A stretch of DNA of 64,000 bases from Spirosoma arboris (lineage in GTDB: Bacteria > Bacteroidota > Bacteroidia > Cytophagales > Spirosomataceae). The translations under genes and the position numbers were made by a program. Shown piece after piece: positions 17,146 through 26,376 of this stretch (the first letter of the stretch is position 1; every line of letters begins with the position of its first letter). Where the stretch lies: the NCBI RefSeq assembly GCF_009754945.1, contig NZ_WPIN01000013.1, positions 62,001 through 126,000 of the forward strand. The letters are read 5' to 3'. Under the pieces are notes generated by a model. The model did no database searches. It was not told the DNA's origin and saw nothing but the letters and a program-made list of their open reading frames with translations.

Positions 17146-18165
17146 ATGAAATTCTACTTTATTCCCATTCTCACCCTGTTTATACTGAACGGTTCAGCCG
17201 CCGGTGCTCAGAGTACTGGGGACGTGCTCAACATTGCCCTAAAAGGAGATGCCAATACCGAGCAGTCGGCCAAACTGGAGTTGATTCGTATCCTTCAGGA
17301 ACGATTGAATAAACTCACCGTCGCTCAGCTCAATTCCCGCATTCTGGTCTCGACGGGCGTAAAGAACTACTACAAAGTAGCTGAGATCTTTAAAATGCAC
17401 GATCAGATGTGGGGCTTTCGGGCTCAGCTGACCACGGAATCCCAGGCGTTAGCCACTGCGAATCCCGGCTTTGGTGAAGCTGGAAATAATTTCATCTGGA
17501 AATATCAAATGCAATTCAATGAAGCTATGAGCACAGCCGGCGTGATCAAGAACCAAACCAAAGTACTGATTACCGATGGTAAGCCAATTGCCTTGCCGCC
17601 GATGCCTACGTTCAGCATCTCACCACCAGCATCGGTGGACGATATGGCCAATTCCTTTGTCGGTACCATGAACAGCATCATGAGCCAATACGGTATCAAG
17701 TCACAGGAAGATATTGATAAGCTCCCGGCAGATCAGAAAGCGGCCTTCCAGGCTGCTGTCGATGCGGCCAAGGCAGATTTTGAAAAAGCGTTGAAAGCCT
17801 CGGCCAGCGCTACGACCAAGTCCTCGCTGACGCTACTTGGCAATGTAATTGGCACATTAGTTGGCGTACCCGGTGCTGGCTCAATCATCGCAGGCCTGGC
17901 CAGTGGAGACAAGGGAGCGATTTCAGGTCTGGTTGGCTCTATCGTCGACCGGTTTGACATTCCGGATGAGTACTTTGACTCGGAAACGCTGAAGCTGACT
18001 GATGCCGAACGAATAAAAATGATCGACGAACTGCACTCCCGGATGTCGGAAATGTTTCAAAAGGGCATTGCGTTGCGGGCTAACATGAACGCAGAGGTCA
18101 AAAAACGCTATGATACCATTAGCCAGCCAAGAAACGAACAAATCTTGTACGGCCCGAAAAAGTGA
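17146..18165 (+). CDS. Secreted protein of the tra operon, possibly a displaced TraI/TrbJ-like component
   Basis: The product has 339 residues with a signal peptide (about 1-20, ending AAGA-Q). It is mostly helical and has a hydrophobic Gly-rich patch around residues 225-270 (LLGNVIGTLVGVPGAGSII), which could insert in a membrane. The C-terminus LTDAERIKMIDELHSRM resembles the end of TrbJ-like TraI proteins of Bacteroidetes elements, which are missing from their usual place between traG and traJ here. That assignment is tentative; the central region is not recognised. Confidence 0.5.
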   Translation: MKFYFIPILTLFILNGSAAGAQSTGDVLNIALKGDANTEQSAKLELIRILQERLNKLTVAQLNSRILVSTGVKNYYKVAEIFKMHDQMWGFRAQLTTESQALATANPGFGEAGNNFIWKYQMQFNEAMSTAGVIKNQTKVLITDGKPIALPPMPTFSISPPASVDDMANSFVGTMNSIMSQYGIKSQEDIDKLPADQKAAFQAAVDAAKADFEKALKASASATTKSSLTLLGNVIGTLVGVPGAGSIIAGLASGDKGAISGLVGSIVDRFDIPDEYFDSETLKLTDAERIKMIDELHSRMSEMFQKGIALRANMNAEVKKRYDTISQPRNEQILYGPKK

Positions 18166-18216
18166 GAGAAACGATATTTGAAGCAAGGTGTGTAAATCGC
18201 AAATCACAGTAAGCCT

Positions 18217-18846
18217 ATGAATCGCAATGTCAATATCCTTTTTGGAATGATCATTCTGCTGTTGGTAGGATCCTGCAGCAAAAAAAACGATCCTGATACG
18301 CAGCTGCCGTCTTATTTACGTATACCTACTGATTTGACGGGCTATGGCGGTTCAGGTAAAATTACCATCGATGGCGATCTGACGTTACGGGCAGAAGGGG
18401 AAGAAACGCTCGATCCGACGACCAAAACCTATTCAGGTGTGTTAGGGCGAATTACGATCGCTGACATAACGGCTCAGTTTACCGCTGGCCAGCCACTGCC
18501 CTATAAACAGACTTCCTCCGTTCCACCAGCCTATTATACAAACGGACAACTCTCAGTGATCAACACGTTGGCGGTGGGAATCTATCCGATGGGCTATCAG
18601 AGCAAGCCAACTCCCACCGGTGCCAATGCCGATCTCATTCTGAATCTGCCAGGCCCGCAGCTGTACTCTGCCCGCCTTGGCACGTTGTCAATTAGCGAAT
18701 CAACCGTAATTAAAGTGCAGAATGGTCGAACTCTCTACCGCATTCAGGGTACTCTCCTGTGTGCACTAACGGCCGTTGGTACCGGTACCAAAGCTGGCCA
18801 GGATTATACCATTACCGGCTCATTTGATTTGCTGTTGGTCAATTAA
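18217..18846 (+). CDS. Lipoprotein of unknown function at the end of the tra operon
   Basis: The product has 209 residues with a clear lipoprotein signal (LLLVGSC, lipid Cys20). The mature protein is rich in Gly, Thr and Ser with alternating strands (GSGKITIDGDLTLRAEGEET, TITGSFDLLLVN) and looks like an all-beta domain. No family was recognised. As the last gene of the operon it could act in surface exclusion, mating contact or channel stability; this is inference from position only. Confidence 0.6.
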   Translation: MNRNVNILFGMIILLLVGSCSKKNDPDTQLPSYLRIPTDLTGYGGSGKITIDGDLTLRAEGEETLDPTTKTYSGVLGRITIADITAQFTAGQPLPYKQTSSVPPAYYTNGQLSVINTLAVGIYPMGYQSKPTPTGANADLILNLPGPQLYSARLGTLSISESTVIKVQNGRTLYRIQGTLLCALTAVGTGTKAGQDYTITGSFDLLLVN

Positions 18847-18894
18847 AAAACGATTAAGAATAGTCCTAAAACTTCCAAGAGGATAAAGACTTAT

Positions 18895-19082
18895 TCGGAC
18901 GTTTTTCTGAACGGTTTTGACAGTTGATTGTGACTCGTTCATTTAATGATGTGACATGACCTTTTTGTGAACGATCACAAATGAACTAATTTATACGACT
19001 TACCTAATATAAGTTACACCATAAAACTGATTGGTAGCGTAGCTAATGCCGCAATAAATTGAAGAGGTCAACATTAATAAAA
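18895..19082. repeat. Diverged long repeat, copy A (pairs with 58545-58731)
   Basis: This 188-bp segment covers the 3' end of the Fic gene and its downstream flank. It aligns almost without gaps to 58545-58731 in the same orientation, at roughly 70% identity by hand count. The best-conserved parts are TCGGAC..TTTTTCTGAAC at the outer end, GTGAACGAT near the middle, and the last codons of the Fic gene. Confidence 0.75.
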
Positions 19083-20137
19083 AGTGTTTCTTTCCACTTC
19101 TTTTCGGCTCGTAGCACGCCTATCTGCTCCAGGCTACGCAAATATTTTGACGCCGTCCGACGGTCGATTCCTAAGCGATCCACCAGGTATTCAATCTTAC
19201 TGTAGGGGTATTCAAATAAGACCTCAACTAACTCTTTGCTGTATACTTTGGGTGCTTGGCCGCGAACTTGCTCAACCGTCTGGTCAAATAGCCCTTGAAT
19301 ACGAGTAATCTGATCAATCGTCTGCCGAGCTGTTACTTCGACGGCCTCTAATATGAATAGGATCCAATCCGACCAGTTCTGCTCAGTCCGCACTGCCTGT
19401 AAAAGCCGGTAATAGTCTGCTTTGTGCTCAATGATGTAGCCACTTAAGTAAAGAATAGGCTCTGCTAATAAGTCGTGAAGGATAAGATAAAGTACATTGA
19501 TAATTCGGCCCGTACGCCCATTACCATCATAAAAGGGGTGAATACTCTCAAACTGATAATGTTGTATAGCCAGCTTGATGAGTGTAGAAACCTCGTTAGG
19601 CTCATTTGTATTGAGATATTCTTCCAGGTTATGCATTAACTCCTTGAGCACAGAAGGATCATCGGGAGGTGTGTAGATCACTTGGTTGGTTCGATCATTC
19701 CGTAGGCTGGTACCGGGAAGCCGACGCATACCTGCTTGGTTTTGCTCCAGTTCCTGCTGAATCTGAAGGATACCATTGATGCTTAAAAATCCCTTCTGTT
19801 TAATAAATCGATAGCCTGTGTAGAGGGCTTGTCGGTAGCGCAGTACTTCTTTGGTAGCTGTATCAACATCTTGTCCTTTGATGGTCAAGGCCTGGTAGAG
19901 CTTGTCATCGGTGGTAATAATATTTTCAATTTCAGAGGAAGCTTTCGCTTCTTTTAGGACCAGCGCATTGATTAAGATAGCGGGATTGGGTAATAATCGG
20001 CTCAACCCTTTTAATTCAGCTAGCGCTGAAGCAGCCCGGCTTTCCTGCCGCAGGATCGGTATGGTTTCAACGAGTTCACGCGCAGGCGGTAAGAGGGGTA
20101 GCTTATTGTAAGGAAGTTCGGCTCGAAATTGATTCAT
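19043..20137 (-). CDS. Fic-family AMPylase-like protein with inhibitory motif
   Basis: The product has 364 residues from the ATG at 20137 (MNQFRAELPYNKLPLLPP), the usual family start; a longer frame would run through the upstream hairpin. The catalytic Fic motif HPFYDGNGRTGR (about residues 200-211) is intact. An N-terminal inhibitory motif SSEIEN (about 67-72) matches (S/T)xxxE(G/N), so this is a self-inhibited enzyme of the class with the inhibitory helix before the Fic core. A C-terminal winged-helix-like segment (IEYLVDRLGIDRRTASKYLR) follows. Such proteins transfer AMP or other nucleotides to target hydroxyl groups. No antitoxin gene is adjacent. Confidence 0.9.
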   Translation of the reverse strand: MNQFRAELPYNKLPLLPPARELVETIPILRQESRAASALAELKGLSRLLPNPAILINALVLKEAKASSEIENIITTDDKLYQALTIKGQDVDTATKEVLRYRQALYTGYRFIKQKGFLSINGILQIQQELEQNQAGMRRLPGTSLRNDRTNQVIYTPPDDPSVLKELMHNLEEYLNTNEPNEVSTLIKLAIQHYQFESIHPFYDGNGRTGRIINVLYLILHDLLAEPILYLSGYIIEHKADYYRLLQAVRTEQNWSDWILFILEAVEVTARQTIDQITRIQGLFDQTVEQVRGQAPKVYSKELVEVLFEYPYSKIEYLVDRLGIDRRTASKYLRSLEQIGVLRAEKKWKETLFINVDLFNLLRH

Positions 20138-20167
20138 GTACAAATATGGTAAAAAAACGTACACGAT

Positions 20168-20204
20168 AAAGCAATCATGTACACAGAATGTACATGATTG
20201 CTTT
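20168..20204. promoter_or_regulatory. 15-bp inverted repeat upstream of fic
   Basis: Perfect arms AAAGCAATCATGTAC and GTACATGATTGCTTT are separated by a 7-nt loop, 30 bp before the fic start codon. GTAC also recurs at the start codon (20132-20136) and at about 20158. This suggests an operator, perhaps bound by the winged-helix domain of the Fic protein itself. Confidence 0.6.
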
Positions 20205-20209
20205 GACAA

Positions 20210-20556
20210 ACCTGAACGAGATTTCGTCTGTCAAACCGTTTAAGTTGCTGAAGCTTGGATCGAAATGCTGAGGTCTTTTCTAAAACAAGCTGGAGGTTTT
20301 CGTTATCGATTTCCTAGATATGTTGTCCTGAAAATTTACCGACGTTTTCATTGACGATTTTCATTGACGATTAATCTTAACCAAAACTTTCATTGTGAGT
20401 AGTTGAGTATGTCCGCTATTGGCCGAATTCTGTACGATTTCGGACACGTGATTACGTACAATACCCGTCAAACAGTTGCTAAGGCCTGTTTTACACACTG
20501 GCACTCCATTTGTTTAGCAAATAACAAGCAAATGAGAAAACCGACTACGAACCATC
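20210..20556. other. Intergenic region between fic and padR: tandem repeat and TGTACG palindrome
   Basis: No gene is supported here. A 13-bp unit TTTTCATTGACGA occurs twice in tandem at 20345-20370, with a degenerate third copy near 20386. A 30-bp interrupted palindrome, TGTACG (20431) and CGTACA (20455), lies about 100 bp before the padR start and is a candidate PadR operator. Confidence 0.45.
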
Positions 20557-20883
20557 ATGGACCGGGCTTACTTAGGAGAATTTGAAGAACTGGTTTTATT
20601 AACAGCAGCCGTGCTGGAAGGTACTGCTTACGGCGTAACGATTGCAGCCGAACTTAAGCAACGCACCAGTCGAACCATCAGCTTAAGCGGGGTGCACGTC
20701 GCCCTATATCGGTTGGAAGAAAAAGGCTTTGTCCGCTCGGAACTCGGTGGCGCAACGGCGGCCCGGGGTGGTCGGCGAAAGCGGCTGTTCACCATTACCG
20801 CAGCTGGTAAGCGTACCCTGGCTGAAATGCGTGAGCTTCGGAATGAACTCTGGGACGCTATGCCAAACCCTTCGCTGTCGTGA
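20557..20883 (+). CDS. PadR-family transcriptional regulator
   Basis: The product has 108 residues. EELVLLTAAVLEGTAYGVTI, then SGVHVALYRLEEKGFVRSEL and GRRKRLFTITAAGKRTL form the winged helix-turn-helix of PadR regulators, with the typical Gly-Arg-Arg-Lys wing. The dimerisation tail is short. It ends 3 bp before the first permease gene, so it is co-transcribed and likely controls the permease operon. PadR plus permease-prefix transporters is a recurrent pairing in Cytophagales. Confidence 0.88.
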   Translation: MDRAYLGEFEELVLLTAAVLEGTAYGVTIAAELKQRTSRTISLSGVHVALYRLEEKGFVRSELGGATAARGGRRKRLFTITAAGKRTLAEMRELRNELWDAMPNPSLS

Positions 20884-20886
20884 TTC

Positions 20887-23607
20887 ATGCCGTACTCTCA
20901 ACCCAATTCTCCTCCGCCAGTCCCACCGAATCGCCGGCCGCCCCGTTGGGCCGACCGTCTGCTAACCTGGTTTTGCCCACCGGAATTACGGGAAGAGCTG
21001 CTAGGCGATCTGCATGAACAGTTTGAGCAACAGGTGGCGGAATTGGGCGCAGCAAAAGCGCGTCGGCTGTACGTCTGGGAGGTCATCCGATTCTGCCGCC
21101 CGTATTTTATTCGGCGACGGGTAAAGGCTGTTACCGCTCAATCAACCGATTATTCGTCCATCTCTTTATTTAGTCAAACCATGTCTATATCACGAAATTA
21201 TTTGACGGTTGCCTGGCGAAAGCTTCAGCAAAACAGGACGTTCTCGATTATTAACGTACTGGGATTAGCCATCGGCATGGCGACCTGCCTGCTCATCAGT
21301 CTGTACATACTGGATGAGTTGCGTTTCGACCGATTTAACATAAAGGCCGACCGAATTTATCGGGTGAACACCGACCTGAAAATCGGCGAAGCTGAGCACC
21401 AGTTAGCCACCGTGCCTGACCCGTTCGGACCTACGTTTGCCCACGATTTTCCGCAAGTTGAACGGCAGGTTCGGTTCCGCAACTACGGCGGTTATCTGGT
21501 CAGAAAGGGAGCTGAAAGCTTGAAAGAAGAAGGAGTTGTTTTTGTGGATTCAACCCTCTTTGATGTCTTTACGCTGCCTTTGGTCGCGGGTAATCCCCGA
21601 ACAGCCCTGACGGAACCAAATACCGTGGTTATTACGGAAAGTATTGCCCGGAAATACTTCGGTACAACGCAGGTGCTGGGTAAAACGCTGACATTCAATC
21701 GTACTGAACAGGACAAAATTACGGGTGTCATACGCGATATACCCACTACTTCCCATTTCCGGTTCGACTTTTTCCGCTCGATGCTATCCATTGATGAGGC
21801 CAAGCAGGGTAATTGGCTGGGTTTCAACTTTACTACCTATCTCTTGCTGAAAAAAGGCACTCAGCCCAGTAGCTTGGTCGCTCAACTACGCACGTTTACA
21901 GATCGTTATGCATCGCCCGCCTTACAGAAATGGGGGGGTACTGACCTCAAGGGATTTGAGAAAACAGGCGGCTACATCCGCTACAGCCTGATGCCGCTGA
22001 CGGATATTCATCTCCGATCGGATCGCATTTCCGAACTGGCGCCCAACAGCGATATCCGCTACGTACTGATGTTCGGCGCGATGGCCCTCTTTATTCTCCT
22101 GATCGCCTGCGTGAACTTCATGAACCTCTCAACAGCTCAGTCGGCGGGGCGGGCCAAAGAAGTGGGGATGCGAAAAGTGTTGGGGTCAATGCACTGGCAG
22201 TTAATCGGTCAATTCCTAATTGAATCCATGCTGATGAGTGGGCTGGCCCTGGTAGTGGCTATTGGGTTAGGGGTTGTTTTGCTCCCTTACTTCAACACAT
22301 TAGCGAATAAAACGATCCACCTAGTAGCACCTGATCAGCTCATGCTGCTACCAGCCCTGCTGGGTTTTGCCTTACTTGTTGGGTTGCTGGCGGGTAGCTA
22401 TCCGGCCTTTTTTCTGGCTCGTTTTCAGCCGATCAAAGTATTAAAAGGGGCGGTGCAATCGGGTGCTCGAAAGAGTCGTTTACGGAACGGTCTGGTTGTT
22501 TTTCAGTTCGCAACCTCCCTCGTTATCATCATCGGTACGTTTGTCATCTATGCACAACTTAACTTTATCCGTTCCCAAAAGGTTGGCTTTGACAAGGACC
22601 AGGTCCTGCTCATCAAAGATGCCAATGCATTGGGTACTCAGGTGGCTGCTTTCCGCAACGAAGTAGGGCAATTACCCGGTGTCGTGACGGGTACGACTAC
22701 CGGCTTTTTCCCGGTTGATGGATGGGGGCAGAATAGTGAAGCCTTTTTTCCGGAGGGCGTCAAAGAAGCCGAGAAAGCGTTAAAGATGGAAATCTGGAAC
22801 GTCGATGCGGACTACCTGCCTACATTGGGTATTAAGCTGACCGAAGGTCGAAATTTTTCAAAGCAGCTCTCCACGGATTCATCCGCCATTCTGATTAATG
22901 AGGCTGCAGCCCGGCTACTGGGCTATCGTAGCCCGATTAACCATACAATCGAACGAAAACGCTCAGCCAAACGAACCGATACGTACACCATTATCGGCGT
23001 GGTCAAGGACTTTAATTTTCAGTCGCTTCGGCAGTCGGTAGGGCCGTTGATTCTCCATTTGGATAAATCAGAACAAGGTATTGGGTTCAAATTAGCCACC
23101 CGCGACGTCGCGGGTGTGGTTGCCAATATTGAAGCAAAATGGAAAACTATGGCCGGGGGGCAGCCTTTCAGCTACTCGTTTCTGGATGAGTCCTTCGACC
23201 GGATGTACCGTTCTGAACAGCGCGTTGGGCAGGTCTTTGTTTCGTTTGCTGCGCTGGCCATTCTGATTGCCTGTCTGGGACTATTTGGCCTGTCTGCTTT
23301 TACAGCCGAACGACGCACCAAGGAGATTGGCGTTCGTAAGGTATTGGGTGCCAGTACGGGCAGCATCGTTGGCCTGCTCTCTAAAGATTTCCTAAAACTA
23401 GTGCTGATCGCTATCGGGATTGCTTCGCCAGTTGCCTGGTACGCCATGAACCGGTGGCTCCAAAATTTCGCCTATAAAATCGACATTGGGTGGTGGATAT
23501 TCGTTCTGGCTGGCTTACTAACCCTGGCGATCGCTTTGCTAACCGTCAGCTTCCAAAGTATCAAAGCCGCCCTGGTGAATCCGGTAAAGAGTTTGCGTAG
23601 CGAATAA
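20887..23607 (+). CDS. MacB/FtsX-type ABC permease with N-terminal permease-prefix domain (paralog 1)
   Basis: The product has 906 residues. Residues 18-76 hold a permease-prefix domain (WADRLLTWFCPPELREELLG, LHEQFEQQV, RRLYVWEVIRFCRPYF). Then come a first membrane helix (about 117-137), a MacB-like periplasmic core, an FtsX unit (about 385-545) ending before a second periplasmic core, and a C-terminal FtsX unit (about 770-900) with ERRTKEIGVRKVLGAS. Eight membrane helices are expected, in two sets of four. No ATP-binding subunit is adjacent, so an ATPase must act in trans. This class works in export or membrane stress rather than solute uptake; the substrate is unknown. Confidence 0.9.
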   Translation: MPYSQPNSPPPVPPNRRPPRWADRLLTWFCPPELREELLGDLHEQFEQQVAELGAAKARRLYVWEVIRFCRPYFIRRRVKAVTAQSTDYSSISLFSQTMSISRNYLTVAWRKLQQNRTFSIINVLGLAIGMATCLLISLYILDELRFDRFNIKADRIYRVNTDLKIGEAEHQLATVPDPFGPTFAHDFPQVERQVRFRNYGGYLVRKGAESLKEEGVVFVDSTLFDVFTLPLVAGNPRTALTEPNTVVITESIARKYFGTTQVLGKTLTFNRTEQDKITGVIRDIPTTSHFRFDFFRSMLSIDEAKQGNWLGFNFTTYLLLKKGTQPSSLVAQLRTFTDRYASPALQKWGGTDLKGFEKTGGYIRYSLMPLTDIHLRSDRISELAPNSDIRYVLMFGAMALFILLIACVNFMNLSTAQSAGRAKEVGMRKVLGSMHWQLIGQFLIESMLMSGLALVVAIGLGVVLLPYFNTLANKTIHLVAPDQLMLLPALLGFALLVGLLAGSYPAFFLARFQPIKVLKGAVQSGARKSRLRNGLVVFQFATSLVIIIGTFVIYAQLNFIRSQKVGFDKDQVLLIKDANALGTQVAAFRNEVGQLPGVVTGTTTGFFPVDGWGQNSEAFFPEGVKEAEKALKMEIWNVDADYLPTLGIKLTEGRNFSKQLSTDSSAILINEAAARLLGYRSPINHTIERKRSAKRTDTYTIIGVVKDFNFQSLRQSVGPLILHLDKSEQGIGFKLATRDVAGVVANIEAKWKTMAGGQPFSYSFLDESFDRMYRSEQRVGQVFVSFAALAILIACLGLFGLSAFTAERRTKEIGVRKVLGASTGSIVGLLSKDFLKLVLIAIGIASPVAWYAMNRWLQNFAYKIDIGWWIFVLAGLLTLAIALLTVSFQSIKAALVNPVKSLRSE

Positions 23608-23611
23608 GCCA

Positions 23612-26362
23612 ATGAAACCAAGCGGACCATCTGAAGACGCCACTCGGCCAGCCCCACCCGCCTGGGCCGACCGCTTATTGGTTTGGTTTTGCCCGTTAGA
23701 ATTACGGGAAGAACTGCTGGGTGATTTGCATGAGCAATTTGATCAGCAAGTAGAGGAGTTTGGTCAAGCAAAGGCCCAACGACTGTATGTCTGGGAGATC
23801 ATCCGGTTTTGCCGGCCTTATTTCCTCAAACGACGCGTCAGCGATGCCTTCAAGCCGCAGGCCCATCCAACCAATAAACCAGTGGTTTTAGGCCGTCAAC
23901 CTGCTTACCAGTATACATCCAGTAATTACCCAACCCCAGCTATAACCGATATGCTACGCAACTATCTTAAAATCGCATTACGTAATCTCTGGCGAAATCG
24001 GGGCTTAACGAGCATCAACCTACTGGGGCTTTCAACAGGCATAGCCTGCAGCCTGCTCATCCTGTTATTTGTCCGCCACGAACTGAGCTACGACCGGTTC
24101 CATACTGATGCCGACCGAATCTACCGGGTCGTTAAGGATTTTGTTAACGACGATGGCAGCCGGTTGCCCGATGCCACTACGCCACCAGCGCTGGCCCCGG
24201 CCCTCCAACGCGAAATGCCGGAAGTCGAACGTGTGACACGGGTGTTTCCCAACTGGGGAGCTAATTATCTGATCCGATACGATGATAAGCAGTTTTACGA
24301 AGAAGGACTTTACCGGGTGGATAGCAGTTTCTTCGACGTATTTACCTTCCCGTTTGTGCAGGGCGCCCCTAAAGAAGCTTTCCGGCAGCTTAACTCGATT
24401 GTGCTGACCGAGACTATGGCGCACAAGTATTTCGGTGCTCAGAACCCGATGGGTAAAGTTTTGAAGGTGGGAAATCTGGGTGATTTGATGGTATCGGGTG
24501 TTCTGGGCGATGTGCCAGAGACGTCGCATTTCCACTTCGATTTTCTGATTTCAACCCGCAAAATCGGCGGCAATATCGATACCGACTGGGGCTTCTATAA
24601 TTTCTATACGTACATTAAGCTAAAAGCTGGTGCGCGTATTGCCGAACTGGAACCCAAAATTCAGGCGCTCTACAAACGCAACAACCGGGAAGCGACGAAC
24701 CAGTTTTATACCCAGGCGCTGATCGACATTCACCTCACCTCCAACCTGAAATGGGAACTCGCTCCCAACAGCGACCGGCTTTATATCTACGTTTTCACGG
24801 TTCTCGGACTCTTTATTCTCTTGATTGCCGCCATCAATTACGTCAATTTAGCCACGGCCAAATCCTCCCTTCGGGCCAAAGAAGTTGGTGTGCGCAAAGT
24901 GAGCGGGGCGGTCAAATCGTCGTTGATTCAGCAATTTCTGATTGAATCCATTATCATTTGCCTGTTGTCGGCTGTGGTGGCGGTTCTATTCGCGCAGGTG
25001 TTTCTGCCTCTTGTCAATGAGCTAACTCAGAAGCACCTTCAGTTACTGAATACAGCGAATGTAACCCTCTTTGGCTGGATTCTGCTGACAGCCATGCTGA
25101 TCGGTACAATCGCTGGGTTGTTTCCCGCCTTATACCTATCTTCCTTTAAGCCGGTCATTGTTCTCAAAGGGTTAAAGCTGAAGGAAAAAGGCATTCTGAC
25201 TATTCGAAAAGGGCTGGTGGTCGTTCAGTTTACCATCTCTATTGTTCTGGTGGCAGGTGCGCTGATTATTTCTAAACAGATGCGCTTTATCCAGTCGGCC
25301 CGGTTGGGACTCAATAAAGAGCAGGTGCTGATTATTCGCGACGCGGGTCAGATGCCGAATGCAACCCGTTCGGCACTACAACAGGCCATACGTCAACTGA
25401 GCGGAGTGGGCAAAGTAGCCACATCCGATGGTATTGTAGGGGGCCAGAACTGGACGAATGGCATGCGCGCTAAAGGGTCGGACAAAGAGCAACTCGTTAA
25501 CTTTTTAAGTGTCGGCTATGATTTCCTCGATGTCATGGGTATGCAGATTAAAGAAGGCCGCAATTTTTCGGCGGCCTTCCCGGCTGATACGCTGACCAAC
25601 GGTGCTGGGAAGACCCTGGACCAAACCATTGGGAGCACTATACTCAATGAGCGAGCCGTTAAGGAACTGGGCGTTGCCAAACCTCTTATCGGGCAGAAAA
25701 TCGTCTGGGGACGAGACGGCGACACGACCTATTACCTCAATCTGGTTGGGGTCGTCAAGGATTTTCATTTCACCTCCCTACGGAGCGAAATTAAACCGTT
25801 TGCCTTTGTCAATAGCCCCCGGCGGCAATTGTATTTCACGGTTAAGTTAGCTACTGACAAGGTGAGCACTACGTTGGCTCAGCTTGAAAACCAGTGGCAG
25901 ACGTTCGTACCGGATCGGCCGATTCAGTACTCGTTTTTAGACGAGACCTTTGCTAAGCTTTACATGGCCGAACGGCGTTTCCAGGCCGTGTTTACGATAC
26001 TGGTAGGGCTGGGTATTTTCATTGCTTGTATGGGATTATTTGCTCTGTCGGCCTTTACGGCTGAACAACGCACCAAGGAAATCGGCATCCGCAAAGTACT
26101 GGGCGCGTCCGTAGGCAGTATTGTAACGCTGCTTGCTCAGGATTTTTTGAAACTTGTTCTCATCGCCGTTCTACTAGCCAGTCCGCTAGCCTGGTGGACC
26201 ATGAGCCGTTGGTTACAGGACTTTGCTTACAAAATTACGATCGAGTGGTGGGTGTTTGCCCTGGCAGGCTTGCTTGCGGTTGGTATTGCCCTACTGACGG
26301 TGAGTTTCCAAAGCATCAAAGCTGCGTTGGTGAATCCAGTGAAATCATTAAAAGCAGAATAA
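23612..26362 (+). CDS. MacB/FtsX-type ABC permease (paralog 2)
   Basis: The 916-residue product has the same architecture as its neighbour: prefix domain (WADRLLVWFCPLELREELLG), a first helix near residues 130-150, a MacB-like core, and two FtsX units, the last with AEQRTKEIGIRKVLGAS. Only 4 bp separate it from paralog 1, so the two are co-transcribed. The periplasmic cores differ much more between paralogs than the prefix and FtsX parts do, which suggests different partners or substrates. Confidence 0.9.
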   Translation: MKPSGPSEDATRPAPPAWADRLLVWFCPLELREELLGDLHEQFDQQVEEFGQAKAQRLYVWEIIRFCRPYFLKRRVSDAFKPQAHPTNKPVVLGRQPAYQYTSSNYPTPAITDMLRNYLKIALRNLWRNRGLTSINLLGLSTGIACSLLILLFVRHELSYDRFHTDADRIYRVVKDFVNDDGSRLPDATTPPALAPALQREMPEVERVTRVFPNWGANYLIRYDDKQFYEEGLYRVDSSFFDVFTFPFVQGAPKEAFRQLNSIVLTETMAHKYFGAQNPMGKVLKVGNLGDLMVSGVLGDVPETSHFHFDFLISTRKIGGNIDTDWGFYNFYTYIKLKAGARIAELEPKIQALYKRNNREATNQFYTQALIDIHLTSNLKWELAPNSDRLYIYVFTVLGLFILLIAAINYVNLATAKSSLRAKEVGVRKVSGAVKSSLIQQFLIESIIICLLSAVVAVLFAQVFLPLVNELTQKHLQLLNTANVTLFGWILLTAMLIGTIAGLFPALYLSSFKPVIVLKGLKLKEKGILTIRKGLVVVQFTISIVLVAGALIISKQMRFIQSARLGLNKEQVLIIRDAGQMPNATRSALQQAIRQLSGVGKVATSDGIVGGQNWTNGMRAKGSDKEQLVNFLSVGYDFLDVMGMQIKEGRNFSAAFPADTLTNGAGKTLDQTIGSTILNERAVKELGVAKPLIGQKIVWGRDGDTTYYLNLVGVVKDFHFTSLRSEIKPFAFVNSPRRQLYFTVKLATDKVSTTLAQLENQWQTFVPDRPIQYSFLDETFAKLYMAERRFQAVFTILVGLGIFIACMGLFALSAFTAEQRTKEIGIRKVLGASVGSIVTLLAQDFLKLVLIAVLLASPLAWWTMSRWLQDFAYKITIEWWVFALAGLLAVGIALLTVSFQSIKAALVNPVKSLKAE

Positions 26363-26376
26363 TCAGACCAAACGTC

